Position numbers and translations under genes: made by a program. Below, one piece after another: positions 1-10,875 of a DNA stretch of 64,000 nt. Origin of the DNA: Amaurobius ferox (Eukaryota; Arthropoda; Arachnida; Araneae; Amaurobiidae). The stretch is from positions 108,425,776 through 108,489,775 of the forward strand of contig OX578146.1 in NCBI GenBank assembly GCA_951213105.1, given 5' to 3'. Position 1 is the stretch's first letter. Each line of letters begins with the position of its first letter. The notes beneath the pieces were generated by a model. The model made no database searches. It saw nothing but the letters and a program-made list of their open reading frames with translations, and was not told the origin of the DNA.

Positions 1-1010
1 ATTGTCCAAACATTTTATTTCTGATTGTTGGGAACAAGAAAAAATCATTGAGTGCTAAATCTGGCAAATATGGACAATGACTTATCAATGCTTCAAAGTT
101 GCTTTGATAGTTTGAAATGCAGTGTGTGAACTTGCATTGTCATGATGAACAATGATGCAACACTTTGCATTATTTTTTCTGATTTGAGAAACTATTTCTG
201 ATAAACATTGTCATATACCAATCAGCATTTACTGTTCTATGATCCTCCAAAGCAATAGTTGAAGCATGGCTGGATTTACCAAATAACGAAACAATCATTT
301 TCTTTGAAACACTGTACATAAACAAATTTGTAGGATTTGATTCATTTTGAAACACCCAAACAGTATATTGTTTTGGGGTCATAGGAATAAATCCATGTTT
401 CGTCAAAGACATGTTTTAAGGAACCGAGTTGAATCTTTTGAGATTTTCCTTGCACTGTTTGACATGAGCATCATTTAGAGCTTGAGTTAAATTGTGTGGA
501 ATCCAATGCACACACACCTTTTTGACTTTTAAATGATCATGTAAAATTAAATGCCCTCAGGTCCTTGAAATGTTCGAGGATGCCTCAGTTTCATCATATG
601 TGACCTGACAATTTGAAGTGATCATTTGTTACACAGCATCACAATGTTTTCTGGCATCACAGCACTTCTTGGTCAACCTTCACAAAATTCATTACTGAGA
701 CTTCTAAGAAGATTGAATTCTTTAAACCACTTGCAAATTGCTGCTTTGGATGGTTCTTCATCACCAAAAGTCAAATTCATTCTATCAACACTCTGTTGCT
801 ATGTTAACCCTTATCAAAAGTCATAATAAGTCATAGCTTGAAAATCCCTTGGACTTAAATCCATGTTTTGTCACCATCTTATTAACTTCAAAACAGCACC
901 ATAAAAAGAATTTTATCACCATTTCTTGTTCTTTAACAGCCAATGTCCCTGTAAAAGTTCAAATAAAAAAAAATAATCTTCACTGAAAGTTGTTACTTTT
1001 GTTATTGCCA
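1..1010 (-). pseudogene. Degraded mariner-family transposase (Tc1/mariner DDD)
   Basis: Read on the minus strand, this stretch carries broken pieces of a mariner transposase in the correct order. Near 790-660 is a block like the mariner N-terminal half (LTFGDE-PSKA-ICKWFKEFN, then RSLSNEF-EG). Near 560-430 come VTYDETEAS and KKVCVHWIPHNLTQAL. The longest open piece, 412-170, reads KQYTVWVFQNESNPTNLF and ends near TVNADWYMT, the region around the catalytic core. Near 150-1 is an HHD-like stretch and SPDLAPNDFFLFP-like residues (here YLPDLALNDFFLFP). Stops and frameshifts separate the blocks, so no protein is made. The left end runs off the window and I could not find inverted repeats. The assignment to mariner rests on motif order; the subfamily is not determined. 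Confidence 0.88.
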
Positions 1011-1292
1011 TATTCTAAAAACTTAGGTAGTGGAACCTTATATTAATTAACTTTGACAAAACCCACAAAGCCATGATCCAAATCTGAAGGGATAATTAGT
1101 TAAGAATCTTCTTGATTAACCTAAGGTTAGTTTATTAAAAAAATTGCTGATAGCAATTTCTAATTATATATGATTTAATTGATTATTTGAAATCAATGTC
1201 ATCTGTTTTAACAATATAACTTTGTTCATCTCCCAAAAAAGTGTTTAATATGAAGGTAAAAATTTTCTTTTGACAACCTATCTATATAAATA

Positions 1293-2103
1293 CAGTTGAA
1301 CCTGCCTTAAATGGAATTCAGGGACCGGAAGAATTTTCCATCTTGAAAAGGTTTCCATTTCATCCAGATCATTTCAGGAAAACTAAGCTTAAAAGCTGGA
1401 AATGCTGATAGTCCATATATAATTACTCACCTATAAATCAGACTTTAAAAATTCTGAAAAGGGTATTTAGATAAATCTGATTAATACTATACTATACCAT
1501 AATAGCTAATTTAATTATTTTAAATATGTATATATGTATATTTTTGCATACTGCAATCACAGGAGTATATGTAAATAAAAATACAGTGTACCCCATATCC
1601 TTAACTGTTAACTTATTACCATACCTAGATGAATTGATTTACAGACAGAATATAAAACAAAACAATAAATTAAAAACAAAAAGTGTGAGATGAACTTTCA
1701 AAATAATCCATAGTTTCTTGGACATGCGTCTTACTAATGATGCGACTCTCAGTTAAAAATTGTGCATTGATTAATATTTCTAGCATTTCAGAGTTTCAAT
1801 GATTAATGGAAAATTCTTGAAGTTCTGAAATGGCTTTCAGAAAATCGCAATATAATTTAATAGAAAGTTCTGTGAAAACTGGTTCTCATGGAGATAAATG
1901 GCTAAAATAATTGAATGATTTTTCCATTCTCTGTTCGTTTGCTTTTATTAACAAAATATTTTAAATTAGCCATCTGTTTCCACATTGTGTAGGGTAGGTT
2001 CCATTTCACACAAGAGAAAATAACATGAATTTCCTATATTTTTGGACAGGGCTAAAAATATTTTCTGCTTATTACAGTATTCCGTTTCAATCAGGTTCGA
2101 CTG
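1293..2103. mobile_element. Non-autonomous pogo/Tigger-like DNA transposon with TA duplication
   Basis: The left end CAGTTGAACCTGCC and the inverted right end (CAGTCGAACCTGATT on the other strand) match over about 30 bases, and both ends are bordered by TA (1291-1292 and 2104-2105). CAG-TGAACC ends with a TA target duplication are usual for the pogo/Tigger branch of Tc1/mariner. The 811-bp interior has no transposase-like frame, so the copy would need a helper enzyme. The interior is AT-rich and otherwise featureless. Confidence 0.75.
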
Positions 2104-2105
2104 TA

Positions 2106-3436
2106 TTACACTTTGGTACATAACACGAAATAGGACATAATTATCGTTTGTCAAATTTGAATGTCAAAAATGAGTTTAGCTTTAATTACATTGTTTAAAA
2201 CATGAAACTATCACCATGATTTAAAAACTCTCATCAAAATTTACTTCTTAATTAATTTACATTGTTTGCATGGAGTCTGAGAAAAAATGATGTGCTGTTT
2301 TATATGAAGCTTTCTAAACACTTGCCGAATACCAGCAAGTTAAACATTTTAAAATAACTCTTTTTATTTATTTATTAAAGTCAAAATAATTTAGCATTTC
2401 TAATTGATTCTGAAATGGCTTAAAGATGAAACTACTAAAAGAAAAGCATTAAAAAATGCAGCTAATGGACTTCAACGGGCCGAAGAAAGTCTCGGTCAAA
2501 ATTGAAATTAGGCTCACCCGAAAGAGAAATGTAAAACTTAGAACTAATTAAATTGTTATTTTAAGAATGAATCCTATTGTTAAAATTTTTGCAGATGTTC
2601 TGCATGGATACAGCTCGTATAGAAATGATTATTGTAAGTAATATCATTAAAAAATGTTGCCTTTAAAAAGGGAAATTTTGGAAACATAAATCTCATAAAA
2701 ATCAACCAGTGACCAGATTTAAGAAAATAAGTTATATACTCATTTATTGAAGTAACTTATATTTCAATATTTTGTCTCAAGTGTAGGAGTTATAGGTAAC
2801 CTGAATCATCTTATTGAAGAATTACATCTTTTATAGAAAATAATTCATATAAATATAATTACTAAATGTCCATTTTAAATGCTATGTGCAACTTTTGTAA
2901 AAAAAAAAAAAAGTTAAAGTTATTGAAATTATCTTTTTTTAAACATACTTTGTTATTAATCTTTATTTAAACATGGTTTTAAACAAAGATTAATTCGATT
3001 ATATTGCCATACCAAATCAGAGAAGGATCTTCAAGGGAAGCTACAATATTTGTTATATGCTAGACAAACCACAGAACTTGTTTTAGTCAGCATTAAAATC
3101 ACAAGCAAGAATATTTGGAAAGCCACATTTATATATTTTGTACAAAACATGGATACATACAAAACTAATCCATAACAGATGAGTAAATATACTCATGTCC
3201 AAAAGTTATGCAACAAACAGAAAAATTAACATATTTGGTGAAGGAAACATGTAGCCACCAACATTTGTATGCATGACAGGTGCACGCAAGCTGAAACTAG
3301 CCCGCAGAAAATATTTTGATTGCCAACATTTTTTAACAAGAAAACATAAGGTATAAAAATGGCCTGTTTTATGCAGAGCCTGTATCTCCACATTATGGAT
3401 TCCAGAAGAAAAATTGAAATAGCCAAATTTTGAAAA
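2106..3436. other. AT-rich stretch, no gene recognised
   Basis: No frame, RNA or repeat boundary here that I can support. The last 250 bases before 3437 lie just upstream of the Tc1-like reading frame and may contain its 5' non-coding end, but I could not pair an inverted repeat with anything downstream. Confidence 0.5.
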
Positions 3437-3916
3437 ATGAGTAGACGACATCATTTGAATGTCGCCAGGTGATAGGAGGTAACAGAGCATCTCAAAGGGG
3501 CTATCAACAGTTGGAAGTAGCCCGAGCCCTAAATTTCAGTTCCATCATTTACCACATATGGAACTGGTATCAAAATGATGGAAGTGTCAAGAAGACCAGT
3601 AGATGGATGTCCAAGGGTCACAACTGCTCAGGATGACCTTTTTTTTGTGTCTACAAGTCACTGTACATCAGCCTGCTTCTCACCTTACAGCATTGGCAGG
3701 AAGAGCAATATCTCGGCACATCAGCCTGTTTCTGACCTTACAGCATTGGCAGGAAGAGCAGTATCTCGGCAAACTGTTTACAGACAGCTACAAGCAGGTC
3801 AGCTGTATGCCAACCAGTGTACAACCAGTGGTTTGCATCTCACTGACGCCTTCGCACAGAGAGGCCAGCTTAAACTGGGCTTGAGATCACCACAAGTGCT
3901 CTTTACAGATGAGTAA
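3437..3916 (+). pseudogene. Tc1-like transposase, N-terminal half, broken
   Basis: The frame opens at 3437 with MSRRHH and continues through a helix-turn-helix region (RASQRGYQQLEVARALNFSS, IIYHIWNWYQNDGSV), then the linker typical of Tc1 proteins (SRRPVDGCPRVTTAQDD), a second DNA-binding part (LTALAGRAVSRQTVYRQL) and VCISLTPSHREASLNW before ending at LFTDE, where the second catalytic acidic residue would sit. An early stop after the first dozen codons, a 53-bp tandem duplication at 3666-3771 that shifts the frame, and further frame changes near 3640 and 3820 break it. The DDE core downstream is absent. Comparison is to Tc1-like transposases of invertebrates in general. Confidence 0.85.
3666..3771 (+). 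repeat. 53-bp tandem duplication inside the Tc1-like remnant
   Basis: Units 3666-3718 and 3719-3771 differ at only a few bases and both encode HQP-S-LTALAGRA-SR, but in different frames because 53 is not a multiple of three. It is a local duplication after the element lost function, or the event that killed this copy. Confidence 0.85.
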
Positions 3917-4625
3917 TACCTTGTTCATACTATGATTTTCAAGCAGGATCGACTTGAGTCAAATCGGCTCGAGTCCAAGCGCATTCGAAAGCGAAGAACT
4001 ACAGAAGCTGTGGGGTTGTGAAAAGGCTTTCGGGGATTACTTTTTCTGTTTAGCTGTAACCGTAAATGAATTTTGATTGTTTTGGTTTTAACAATATTTT
4101 TATATTTTAATAACATTAAACGAAATTTAGTTATAGAAATTTGTGCTATTAGAAAAATATGCTGTTTTCTTTGTAAATGTTGTCATTTTATAGAAGATAT
4201 TGAAAAATGCAAGTACTTTAGGAGATAAAAATAGAAATTGTTCCACTTGCGCTATTTAATTCACTTAAAATTGTGCTTTTATTTCAATTGCATTGTTGTC
4301 ATATTTCTTTGCATGTATATATTTTAATATCTATTGATCATTTTCTTGTGCATGATTTTAATTATAAATCTAGATGGTATCTTACTTGGACAGCATCGAT
4401 CTTTTCAATCAGGTTGTCTACGCTTTGATATTTTCTAGAATTTTTATTGAGAAACGAAGACAATTAGAGACCATTTCCTTGCAAAATATATATATATATA
4501 TATATGCTATATGTTTAATGTTATATATATGTTTACTGTTTATAAAGATAATAAGCCCATTTGTTTCCTTTTTCCATAAGTATTTATTATTTCTTTACTT
4601 GCAATATATGTACAGTAGTAAAAAT
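3917..4625. other. AT-rich stretch with a short (TA)n tract
   Basis: A TA dinucleotide run lies near 4488-4505. An open frame at 4374-4685 is low-complexity and runs through the TA tract; I see no family similarity and regard it as chance. Confidence 0.5.
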
Positions 4626-5311
4626 CTGATGTGGGCAGCACATGACTTTCCCTATAGACTTATATCCACGTTCTCTTTATTTTAATTAAATTTATTTCAC
4701 TTTTAATTCAATATTTGTTCTCATTAGGTAACCGGATTTATTTTCAAAGGTGGCGTAGAGAAAATATGAAAAACTAAAATATCTCGAGAACGGCTAATCC
4801 TAATGTAATGGGGTTGGTCTTATTCTTTTCTTCGTTAAAAATTAAGTATTAAACAAGCATTTAATGGATATATTTGAGCATATGTAGTTCTGTAGTTTAG
4901 ATTTTGACGATTTTTTTTTCCAAATCGTACCAAAATCTAATCAGCACCAGGGTGACCCACAAGTGACTCATCTACCGAATTTTGTGAAATTCGGTTCATT
5001 AGTTTTTCAGTTAGAGTGGATACAAGTTTTTGCGGGCCTTTTCGCAAAAATAGGCGGGTTCTTTTATCCCGAAACATACCCAAAAGTAACCAGCACCAGA
5101 TTCACCCACAAGTGACTTACCTACCAAATTTTGTGAAATTCGGTCCATTAGTTTTTTAGTTAGAGTGGATACAAAATCTGCACAGACGTCACGCTAAAAA
5201 TGAATTTTTTTGTATTCTAGAGGTCTTGAAACATGTAGATCCGTCGAAAACTCGAGTTGCAATTTTCGACATGATTCCAATACTTTCCCATGTATTGCAG
5301 GGAAAGTAAAA
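4626..5311 (+). repeat. Dispersed repeat with CTTTCCCT...AGGGAAAG ends, copy 1
   Basis: Begins with CTGATGTGGGCAGCACATGA, followed at once by CTTTCCCT, and ends with TGCAGGGAAAGT, so the outer parts are inverted repeats. The middle (about 4920-5190) holds two tandem ~150-bp modules, each reading roughly ACCAAAATCTAATCAGCACC ... TTTTGTGAAATTCGGT ... GAGTGGATAC. The 3' part has TTTTCGACATGATTCCAATA before the end. Class unknown; a non-autonomous DNA transposon is one possibility. Related ends occur at 26216, 35660-36000, 43130-43715 and 55500. Confidence 0.7.
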
Positions 5312-5313
5312 TT

Positions 5314-6227
5314 CTGATGTGGGCAGCACATGACTTTCCCTGCAGACTCAAATTCATTTTCTCTTTATTTCTTTAATAATTCAGTAAATTGAGTTTAATT
5401 GCACAAAATAACAATAAATTTGCTCTTTTAATTTAATTTCTGTTTTTATTTGGTAATTGGACATTTTTCAAAAGTGACATAACTAAATGCGAAAAATCTC
5501 AAATATCTCGAGAACGGTTAGTCTTAGAGTAATAGAGTTGCTCTTATTCTTCATCAAAAATTACGTATAAAACAAGCATTTAATTGATATATTTGAACAT
5601 ACGTAGCTTTTTTTTTTAGATTTTGGTGATTTTTGAGGGCCATTTCATGAAAAAAAGCAGGTTGTTTGTTCTTTTCCGAATAATACCAAAATCTAATCAA
5701 CACCAGAGTATTCCACAAGTAACTTATCTACCACATTTTGTGAAATTTGGTCAATTAGTAATTTAGCTAGCGTGGATACATGAATTTTTACTGGCCATTT
5801 CGCAGAAAAAGGCGGGTTGTTCTTTTCCGATTAATACCAAAATCCAATCAGCACCAGAGTATCCTACAAGTAACTTATCTACCAAATTTTGTGAAATTTA
5901 GTTAATTAGTATTTTAGCTAGAGTGGATACATGAAATTTTTACGGGCCATTTCACAGAAAAAGGCGGGTTCTGTTTTTACGAATCGTACCAAAAACTAAT
6001 CAGCACCAGAGTCATACCCAAGTCACTTACCTACCAAATTTTATGAAATTCGATCCATAAGTTTTTGAGTTAGAGTGGATACATACATTGCACAGACGCC
6101 ACGCTAAAAATAGTTTTTTCGTATTATAGAGGTCACAAAACGTGTAGATTCATCGCGTAGTAAAACTCGAGTTGTGATTTTCAGCATGATTCCAATACTT
6201 TCTCTATATTGCAGGGAAAGTAAAATT
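5314..6227 (+). repeat. Dispersed repeat with CTTTCCCT...AGGGAAAG ends, copy 2
   Basis: A direct head-to-tail copy of the preceding repeat: same start (CTGATGTGGGCAGC), same CTTTCCCTGCAG and TGCAGGGAAAG ends. It has three rather than two ~150-bp internal modules (about 5680-6085), which accounts for most of its greater length. Contains no credible reading frame. Confidence 0.7.
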
Positions 6228-6711
6228 TGTATCGTCTGATGTCATTATTTATTTATTTATAGAGTTGTTCAGGCAAACACCCAATTATAAATGCAATTAC
6301 ACTCAGCACAATCTGTACATACTTTAAAGCAAAAACATAAAAATATATAAATAAAACTATAATTTAATTTACTTAATATCTGTCTGAGTCAATTGACTCC
6401 TAAGAAAGGTGCAGATGCCAAGTATACACAAGTAAGTTACCAAAATGTTTCTTTATTAAAAAACATTTTGTTGAATCAGGTTTATGAGAAAAATTTTAAG
6501 TCATTTATTGCAATGTCTCAAGTCTACTTAATTTTCCAAGTTATTGAATCTTTGTAAATGTAACAACATTTGTGTCATTTTAATAAATGGTTGTCTTTCA
6601 ATAAAAAGCATTGTTGAACATGACCGCATAATCACAGTTTGTTCCTCAATATGGATATTTAACACTAAACTTACCGATATTTAATGTATATCTATTTTTA
6701 CCATAATCGGT
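6228..6711. repeat. AT-rich sequence, diverged repeat shared with 36600-36850
   Basis: The part around 6370-6590 resembles 36620-36850: both have AAAATGTTTC, AACATTT, then CAATGTCT-AAGTCT and TTATTGAAT-TTTGTAAA in the same order. Class unknown, no coding potential. Confidence 0.4.
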
Positions 6712-6797
6712 GGAATGACTAGGGTTGAAGGCCCAGACCACACAGCCAACCCTAGGGCTTTCGGCAATCAAACGTGTGGCCGGGGAATGACTAGGGT
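6712..6797 (-). mobile_element. 58-bp truncated SINE 3' end with 14-bp target-site duplication
   Basis: GGAATGACTAGGGT occurs at 6712-6725 and again at 6784-6797. The 58 bases between (6726-6783) have CCCAGACCACAC, CCAACCC and GTGTGGCCGG, a module also found at 37492-37551, and resemble the inverted 3' end of SINE family 1 (CCCAGACCGTCCGACC). Direct repeats of this length around a tail-first fragment are the mark of target-primed reverse transcription that stopped early. Confidence 0.75.
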
Positions 6798-6837
6798 GAC
6801 CAACCGTCACCCCCGGTAGAAAAGGCCGAACTACTTT

Positions 6838-6851
6838 CCCCCCCCCCCCCC
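6838..6851. repeat. Poly-C run (14)
   Basis: Uninterrupted C run in the GC-richer flank just outside the MULE element; one of about twenty G/C homopolymers in the window. Confidence 0.9.
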
Positions 6852-6977
6852 TGTACCTCGTGACGTATGAGCTGTAGGCCCAATTCTGGCCTTCGAATCC
6901 GAATTCCTCCGTCTCAACTTTTCTGGAAAGTTCTCCCCTAGTAGAGTAGCCCACACAAAGAAGTATCGTATGTGACT

Positions 6978-7063
6978 AGCGTCTAGCCGGTAAAGCAAAT
7001 GTTCAACCCACCCAACGCGCATTCTTGTGCGCATACGTCAACGTCACGCTCCGCTCTGACCAA
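6978..7063 (+). repeat. MULE left terminal inverted repeat
   Basis: GC-rich compared with its surroundings. Contains an imperfect palindrome (GCGCATTCTTGTGCGC) and two direct ACGTCA/CGTCAAC-type half sites, possible transposase-binding sequence. Pairs with 12634-12720. Confidence 0.88.
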
Positions 7064-7173
7064 TCGCACAGAAGTGCAGATTTTCGCGGAGAATTGCAAA
7101 ATCATCGTCAGTCGCACTATTTTTTGCTTTGCTTATATTCGGTGCTTGATCAAGTTTATTTCCCAACTTCAAT
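7064..7173 (+). promoter_or_regulatory. Probable promoter and 5' leader of the MULE transposase
   Basis: Only 110 bases separate the inverted repeat from the start codon, so the promoter must lie here or within the repeat. No good TATA box is seen; TCAGTC at 7108-7113 fits the arthropod initiator TCAGTY. This is inference from position and one short motif. Confidence 0.35.
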
Positions 7174-10023
7174 ATGTCTGATGAAATCCAAAAAAACGGC
7201 CCTTTTCAGGGCCAAATTTATTTTAATAGTATTTGTGAGCAACATGTTGCATCTAGTTCTGCTACTGTTTCAGAAAATCTTTCAACCTCTGATTTTCTTC
7301 GTAAAATCTATAAAAAAGATTTGGATGTCCTTACTAATTCTGTGGTTGCTTCCTCTTTAGCTGAAAATGATTTATCTTCTGTTTCAAACTCCTTTTCTCC
7401 CAGAATTTATGAAAAAGATCTAGATGTCGTTTCTAATTCTGTGGTTGCTTCCTGTTCATATACAGCTGAAAATAATTTATCTTCTGCTTCAAACTCCTTT
7501 TCTTCCAATATTTATGAAAAAGATCTGGATGTCGTTTCCAATTCTGTGGTTGCTTCCTGTTCTGATACAGCTGAAAATGATTTATCTTCTGGTAATGCGT
7601 TTAAATGTGCTGAATGTGGGAAAACTTTTTGTAATAAATACACTTTAAAGCGCCATGTTAAAAAAATCCATCCACTGAATACCTCTTTATATGAAACACT
7701 GAACCAACAAAAATCTTTAAATTTAAAGTGTGATATGTGTAATTCTAATTTCACTCATCAGAAAAATTTAAAATATCACCAGCGTAAGTATCATACATCT
7801 GTACCTTCATTGATTAGTCACAAAAAAAATAATTGTCCTCTGTGTAGTGAAAGTTTTGAAAAGGGGGAGATAAATAGCCATTTTGAAAGTGCACATGAAA
7901 TAGAACTAAATAATAATGATTTAAAATTTGATTCTTTTGATAGCTTTCTTGCCTGGAAGTCAAACATTGAGATTCAAACTAAATCAAGATATGTTAAATG
8001 TAATGAATATGGTGTCAAAGGGGGCAAACAGCAATTTTTTAAATGCCATCGATCCGGTTATTTTGAATCAGAAGGCAAAGGCATACGTCATTTAAAAATT
8101 CAGGGCTCAAATAAAATAAATGCACATTGCCCTGCTGCTATTCAAGTTTTACAACACAAATCGGGGGAATGTTCTATCTTTTATCAAAGCACTCATGTAG
8201 GGCACCAGAATGATCTAGGTCATCTAACTTTGACGAATGATGAAAGAAATTCACTGGCAGCAAAAATAGCAGCAAAGGTCCCATTCAATAACATATTAGA
8301 CCAGATACGTGATTCTCTATCAGATTCTCAGTTGGAACGCATACATCTTTTAACAAAAAAAGATTTACATAACATTGAAAAGGGCTACAGTCTTTCTTCA
8401 GATGCTGTTAAACATAGCAATGATTGTATGAGTGTCGATATCTGGATACACGAGATGCAAAATTCTGAAAGCCCATGTGTCCTTTTTCATAAAGCACAAG
8501 GAATCAAACATACACAGCTAAGAGATAATGATTTTGCACTTATAATAATGACTGAAGCTCAGGGGGAAATACTAAAAAAATTTGGATCTGACTGTATTTG
8601 CATCGATGGCACGCATAGTGTCAATGGCTATGGGTTTGAACTTATGACCTTACTCATTATTGATGATTTACGCCAAGGATTTCCATGTGCTTTTCTTATA
8701 TCAAACAGAAGTGACCAAATAATCTTATCTATATTTTTTTCAGAAATTAAAAAAAGAATTGGTGAAATTAAACCTAAGGTTTTTATGTCAGATATGGCTG
8801 AATCCTTTTTTAATGCCTGGATATCTGAGATGGGCTTGCCTGGAATACGTCTCTTCTGTGCATGGCACGTTGATAGGGCATGGCGCAAAAACTTAAAAAA
8901 AATCAATGGAAGAGAAAAGCAAATTCACGTTTATCAAATTATCAGGGCACTTATGCAGGAACGTGATGTAAACACATTTAATATAATGATTGAGACAGTG
9001 ACACAACAACTCCATGAAGACCCTGACACTGTTGAATTTTCAACATACTTTAACTCTCAATATTTACACAACACAACAACATGGGCATATTGTCACAGAC
9101 TTCACGCAGGAATCAACACAAACATGCACATAGAAAGGATGCACAGAACTTTAAAATATATTTATCTTCATGGGAAAAATGTGAAACGACTAGACAAAGC
9201 CATACATGGTATAATGAAATTTGTACGTGATAAAATGTTCGACAGACTAATAATTTTTAATAAAGGAAAAGTAACAAATAAATTAAAAGATATCAGAAAT
9301 AGACATAAAGCAAGCACGACACTAACATCACCTATAACAGAGAGAGATAATGTATGGTCAATCTGCTCTGAAAAAAACACAGAATTATATGAAATTCAAA
9401 AAACTGGTAATGATTGTAGCTGTCAGCTTATGTGTTCAGATTGCAAAGTATGTATACATAAATACACATGTACATGTGTAGATTCCTCCATTAAATGGAA
9501 CATGTGTAAGCATATACACCATCTTTGCCAAACATTAAAATTATCAAATGTCCATAGAAATGTAACACCTGAACCAGATGATTATCCTTTACATATTGAC
9601 ACAATAAATGAGCCTGAAATTATAATTAAAGAACTTTCAAAAAGCCACAAATCACAATCTATAACACTTGAGGACAGTAAGGATGCCCTAATAATAAAAT
9701 TTTCTAATTTAATCAAGTCGCTCAAAAATTCTGAAGGTGTTGACTTTATGGAAAAAGGCTATAAATCTTTTGTAGCCTCCATCACTGCCATTAATGAAAT
9801 ACAGTCAGCAAAACCTACATTCCCTCCACAACTAAATAACTCGCCAGCAAACAAAAACATAATTCCACAGCGAACATTTCATGCAAGAAAAAAAAGAAAA
9901 CTTTCAAGAAATTCAAAATCTGAATTATCTCCACCAAACCCCAACACAGCATTATCGCTTGTATTGCATCATAAATCCAGATCGACAAATTCTACAAAGG
10001 GCGAGTTTCCATCATTATTGTAA
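7174..10023 (+). CDS. MULE transposase with C2H2 zinc fingers and SWIM finger
   Basis: A 949-residue frame without interruption, starting MSDEIQKNGPF. In order: an N-terminal Ser/Asn-rich part with three ~35-residue repeats (starting near residues 45, 78 and 113, each IY-KDLDV--NSVVAS); C2H2 fingers at about 143-166 (FKCAECGKTF...H...H), 184-207 (LKCDMCNSNF) and 221-241 (CPLCSESF); a Cys/His region about 273-330 (KCNEYG, FFKCHRSG, CPAAIQV) like the DNA-binding part of MULE/FAR1 proteins; and the MULE RNase-H-fold core, with D478 in CIDGTH, D540 in VFMSDMAE, the CAWH motif (H565) and a candidate third acidic residue E654 in MHIERMHRTLK. A SWIM finger follows (C766, C768, C778, H780), then a basic stretch near 905 (RKKRK), possibly a nuclear signal. 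It would cut and join the element ends in the nucleus. Family is clear; present activity is inference. Confidence 0.93.
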   Translation: MSDEIQKNGPFQGQIYFNSICEQHVASSSATVSENLSTSDFLRKIYKKDLDVLTNSVVASSLAENDLSSVSNSFSPRIYEKDLDVVSNSVVASCSYTAENNLSSASNSFSSNIYEKDLDVVSNSVVASCSDTAENDLSSGNAFKCAECGKTFCNKYTLKRHVKKIHPLNTSLYETLNQQKSLNLKCDMCNSNFTHQKNLKYHQRKYHTSVPSLISHKKNNCPLCSESFEKGEINSHFESAHEIELNNNDLKFDSFDSFLAWKSNIEIQTKSRYVKCNEYGVKGGKQQFFKCHRSGYFESEGKGIRHLKIQGSNKINAHCPAAIQVLQHKSGECSIFYQSTHVGHQNDLGHLTLTNDERNSLAAKIAAKVPFNNILDQIRDSLSDSQLERIHLLTKKDLHNIEKGYSLSSDAVKHSNDCMSVDIWIHEMQNSESPCVLFHKAQGIKHTQLRDNDFALIIMTEAQGEILKKFGSDCICIDGTHSVNGYGFELMTLLIIDDLRQGFPCAFLISNRSDQIILSIFFSEIKKRIGEIKPKVFMSDMAESFFNAWISEMGLPGIRLFCAWHVDRAWRKNLKKINGREKQIHVYQIIRALMQERDVNTFNIMIETVTQQLHEDPDTVEFSTYFNSQYLHNTTTWAYCHRLHAGINTNMHIERMHRTLKYIYLHGKNVKRLDKAIHGIMKFVRDKMFDRLIIFNKGKVTNKLKDIRNRHKASTTLTSPITERDNVWSICSEKNTELYEIQKTGNDCSCQLMCSDCKVCIHKYTCTCVDSSIKWNMCKHIHHLCQTLKLSNVHRNVTPEPDDYPLHIDTINEPEIIIKELSKSHKSQSITLEDSKDALIIKFSNLIKSLKNSEGVDFMEKGYKSFVASITAINEIQSAKPTFPPQLNNSPANKNIIPQRTFHARKKRKLSRNSKSELSPPNPNTALSLVLHHKSRSTNSTKGEFPSLL

Positions 10024-10875
10024 ATAGTTACCAGCATCTGTAAACTTATAATTTTGTAAATTTCTACTGCTTGTTAAAATATAACAGAAAAAATATATCT
10101 ATATAAATAAAAGAAGTGAAAATCTGTATATCTTCTAATACAATTTTAGTGTTTTCATTTAGTATATACAAACGGGATCAGGATGTTTTATTCAGAGCTA
10201 TGAATTTGGCAGAATATCGCTAACTTAGCAACTTTTCTTAAACGTTGTTAAATTGACGGAAATGTCGCCAAATGTTTTAAAAACAAAGCAAATCAATGAA
10301 ATTTATTTTGTTTTGTTAGAAGAGAGTACTGAAATGATGTTTCGTTTGCATTTGTCTGTCAGTTCAACAGTCCTACTTTGTAACACATTTAGCGAATTTT
10401 TAAAATGTCACCAAATGGATATAAATATTTGCAAATCCATAAAAATATCTTGAAATTGATAAAATTGCGCTAAATAAATGAAATGAATTGTGTTTTGTTA
10501 GGGGATAGAATTGTGATGATGTTAACACTCAGACATATCTTCTAATCTACGACATTAAAAGTAGTACGGGTCTTCCCATATAATTTTAACACTTCCATTT
10601 TGGCATATATTGGAATCAATTACTGCTTTCAGTTTTATTGATATTATTAATTTATACATGTAATCTACTAATACAGGTTATATCTTGTTTTATTTTTGCC
10701 GAAATGATCTGCCAAAATGAAATAAAAACAGAATATTTTGATTAAAAATGTCATTTAGTATACTGTAGGAATTTGCACATGATTGTGAATAGTTTCTTTA
10801 TATTATATACACCGTACAAAGAATGGGTATGCTGTAAATAAAAAATACATTATTAAACCTCCCATTGACATAGTA
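10024..10875 (+). terminator. 3' non-coding part of MULE with polyadenylation signal
   Basis: AATAAA at 10106-10111 lies 83 bases after the stop codon, a sensible polyadenylation signal. Further on, 10200-10480 has several CGCCAAATG/GGCGACA-type words also seen around 24310, 26850 and 36800, which looks like an old repeat fragment. A 66-codon frame at 10253-10453 is not credible. Confidence 0.5.

Noticed and set aside
7424..7648. Second gene overlapping the MULE transposase start
   Set aside because: It is a shadow frame produced by the 35-residue tandem repeats of the real protein.
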